Shown here: positions 62,595-64,000 of the stretch, piece after piece
How the letters are laid out: the number at the start of each line of letters is the position of its first letter
How positions within the stretch are numbered: position 1 is the first letter of the stretch
Assembly: GCF_039851975.1 (NCBI RefSeq)
Contig: NZ_CP156660.1
Span: 1,054,001-1,118,000, forward strand
Origin: Desulfoscipio sp. XC116
Lineage (GTDB): Bacteria; Bacillota; Desulfotomaculia; Desulfotomaculales; Desulfallaceae
Direction of reading: 5' to 3'
DNA: 64,000 nucleotides
The notes under the pieces: model-generated
What the model was told of the DNA's origin: nothing
The model's input: only the letters and a program-made list of their open reading frames with translations
The model's database searches: none
Program-made: the position numbers and the translations under genes

Positions 62595-63953
62595 TTAATT
62601 GCTTAAACTGTGTATCGGCGCCGGTATGCGGCCCCCTCGTCCTATAAAGTCGGCGGCGGAGAAGCGATGCACAGGCATTACCGGCGCCCGGCCCAAAAGG
62701 CCGCCGAATTCCACATGATCGCCCACCTGCTTGCCCGGAGCCGGAATGATTCGCACGGCGGTGGTTTTTTTGTTGATCATGCCGATGGCCATTTCATCGG
62801 CGATAATGGCGGAAATGGTTTCCGCGGGTGTATCGCCGGGCACGGCAATCATGTCCAGACCCACCGAGCATACGCAGGTCATGGCTTCCAGCTTGTCCAG
62901 GTATAGGGCTCCTTCTTCCACCGCCCGGATCATGCCTGCGTCTTCACTTACCGGTATGAAAGCGCCCGAAAGTCCGCCCACATATGATGAGGCCATGGCC
63001 CCGCCCTTTTTAACGGCATCATTTAATAAGGCCAGCGCCGCTGTTGTACCGTGAGTGCCGCAGCGCTCCAGACCCATGGCCTCCAGTATTTCAGCCACAC
63101 TGTCGCCTATTGCCGGGGTGGGGGCCAGGGAAATGTCCACAATGCCAAAGGGTACACCCAGACGCGCGGCGGCGGAGCGTCCCACCAGCTCGCCCATACG
63201 GGTGATTTTAAAGGCTGATTTTTTTACAGTTTCGGCAAGGGTGCCGAAATCGCTGCCCTTGACCCGTTCCACAGCCCGCTTGACCACCCCCGGGCCGCTT
63301 ACCCCCACGTTAATCACCGACTCGGGCTCGCCTATACCGTGAAAAGCCCCGGCCATGAAGGGGTTATCCTCGGGAACGTTGGCGAAAACCACCAGCTTGG
63401 CGCACCCCAGTCCGTCCCGGTCGGCAGTGCGCGAAGCTACGTCTTTAATCACCCGGCCCATTAAGGCTACCGCGTCCATGTTAATGCCCGCCTTGGTGGT
63501 GGCCACATTGACCGATGAACACACTCGCTCGGTAATATCCAAGGCGGCGGGAATGGAGTCCAGCAGCTTTTTATCGCCGCCGGTGATGCCCTTATGAACC
63601 AGGGCCGAAAAACCGCCGATAAAGTTCACTCCCACCTCTGCCGCCGCCCGGTCCAAGGTTTCGGCGAAAGCAAGATAGTCATCCGTGCGGCTGCTTTCAG
63701 CCACCAGTGAAATAGGGGTGACCGATATGCGCTTGTTCACTATGGGTATGCCGTATTCCCGGGCGATAGCCTCTCCTGCCGGTACCAGATTGCCGGCCAG
63801 CCGGGTGATTTTATCGTAAATCTTCCGGCAGGAGGCCCGGGAGCTGTTATCGGCACAGTCGCGCAGGCTGATACCCAGTGTGATGGTGCGGATGTCCAGG
63901 TGTTCTTGCTGGACCATGGTAATAGTTTCCATTATTTCCTGTATCGTGAGCAA
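62595..63953 (-). CDS. UPF0210 (DUF711/PFL family) protein
   Basis: 452 residues from a TTG start with GAGGAGG at 8 bases. Matches the DUF711 family throughout ([78 protein letters not shown]). Members have a fold related to glycyl-radical enzymes but lack the radical Gly; the function is unknown. In many Firmicutes an ACT-domain UPF0237 gene lies just upstream; here that position is outside the window. Confidence 0.92.
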   Translation of the reverse strand: MLTIQEIMETITMVQQEHLDIRTITLGISLRDCADNSSRASCRKIYDKITRLAGNLVPAGEAIAREYGIPIVNKRISVTPISLVAESSRTDDYLAFAETLDRAAAEVGVNFIGGFSALVHKGITGGDKKLLDSIPAALDITERVCSSVNVATTKAGINMDAVALMGRVIKDVASRTADRDGLGCAKLVVFANVPEDNPFMAGAFHGIGEPESVINVGVSGPGVVKRAVERVKGSDFGTLAETVKKSAFKITRMGELVGRSAAARLGVPFGIVDISLAPTPAIGDSVAEILEAMGLERCGTHGTTAALALLNDAVKKGGAMASSYVGGLSGAFIPVSEDAGMIRAVEEGALYLDKLEAMTCVCSVGLDMIAVPGDTPAETISAIIADEMAIGMINKKTTAVRIIPAPGKQVGDHVEFGGLLGRAPVMPVHRFSAADFIGRGGRIPAPIHSLSN

Positions 63954-64000
63954 TTAAAAAGACCTCCTCTATTTATAGCCTGTGCATAAATTTAAAAGCG

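Overview
The window looks like the chromosome of an anaerobic, spore-forming, Gram-positive bacterium of the Desulfotomaculum/Peptococcaceae type. Three things suggest this. There are paired CotF-type spore coat genes. There is a DegS/DegU system and a Tat-exported, selenocysteine-containing formate dehydrogenase. There are oxygen-sensitive Fe-S systems: 2-hydroxyacyl-CoA dehydratase activases and a double-cubane-type protein. The assignment is an inference from gene content; no 16S gene is present.

Layout. 1-6.9 kb: end of a NitT/TauT-type ABC ATPase, a Crp/Fnr regulator, a Fur-family regulator coupled to a 1332-residue fused CoA-dehydratase activase, a methyltransferase and a DtxR-like regulator. 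7.0-10.95 kb: remnant of a Tn916/Tn1549-like integrative element (sigma-like gene, HTH gene, excisionase-like gene, tyrosine integrase) ending at an intact tRNA-Leu(CAA) with a partial tRNA copy beside it. 11.3-19.5 kb: sigma-54 activator, chemoreceptor, ECF sigma/anti-sigma pair, a NifU-like gene with an in-frame TGA at its conserved CxxC, a nitrilase and YchF. 19.5-29.3 kb: DegU/DegS, L,D-transpeptidase, coat proteins, FAD oxidoreductase, FakA/FakB fatty acid kinase, a secreted protein and tRNA-fMet. 29.6-39.6 kb: a membrane one-component regulator, moeA and a formate dehydrogenase operon with its own tatA and tatC. 40-46 kb: solute-binding lipoprotein, hemolysin III, phosphoesterase, nitronate monooxygenase-like enzyme, AzlCD, gamma-carbonic anhydrase. 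46-52 kb: ctaB, two tandem paralogous Crp/Fnr regulators, a TauE-type exporter operon and two crcB genes. 52-57.7 kb: YueI-like protein, a double-cubane protein with its activase, and a YedE/TusA selenium-metabolism pair. 58-64 kb: comEA, a DUF169 gene, comEC and a UPF0210 protein.

Two threads tie the window together. The first is selenium: a UGA codon in the formate dehydrogenase active site, a YedE/TusA pair, and a strong candidate for a second selenoprotein (NifU C-terminal domain, C-G-G-U). The second is a regulatory code I read directly from the DNA: 16-bp palindromes TGTC-N8-GACA repeated every 22-23 bp. They lie in front of the TauE operon (three sites plus flanking half-sites) and in front of the DUF169 gene (four sites plus a half-site). 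A degenerate pair lies in front of the second Crp/Fnr gene. This looks like the operator set of the two Crp/Fnr paralogues encoded at 47.2-48.9 kb.
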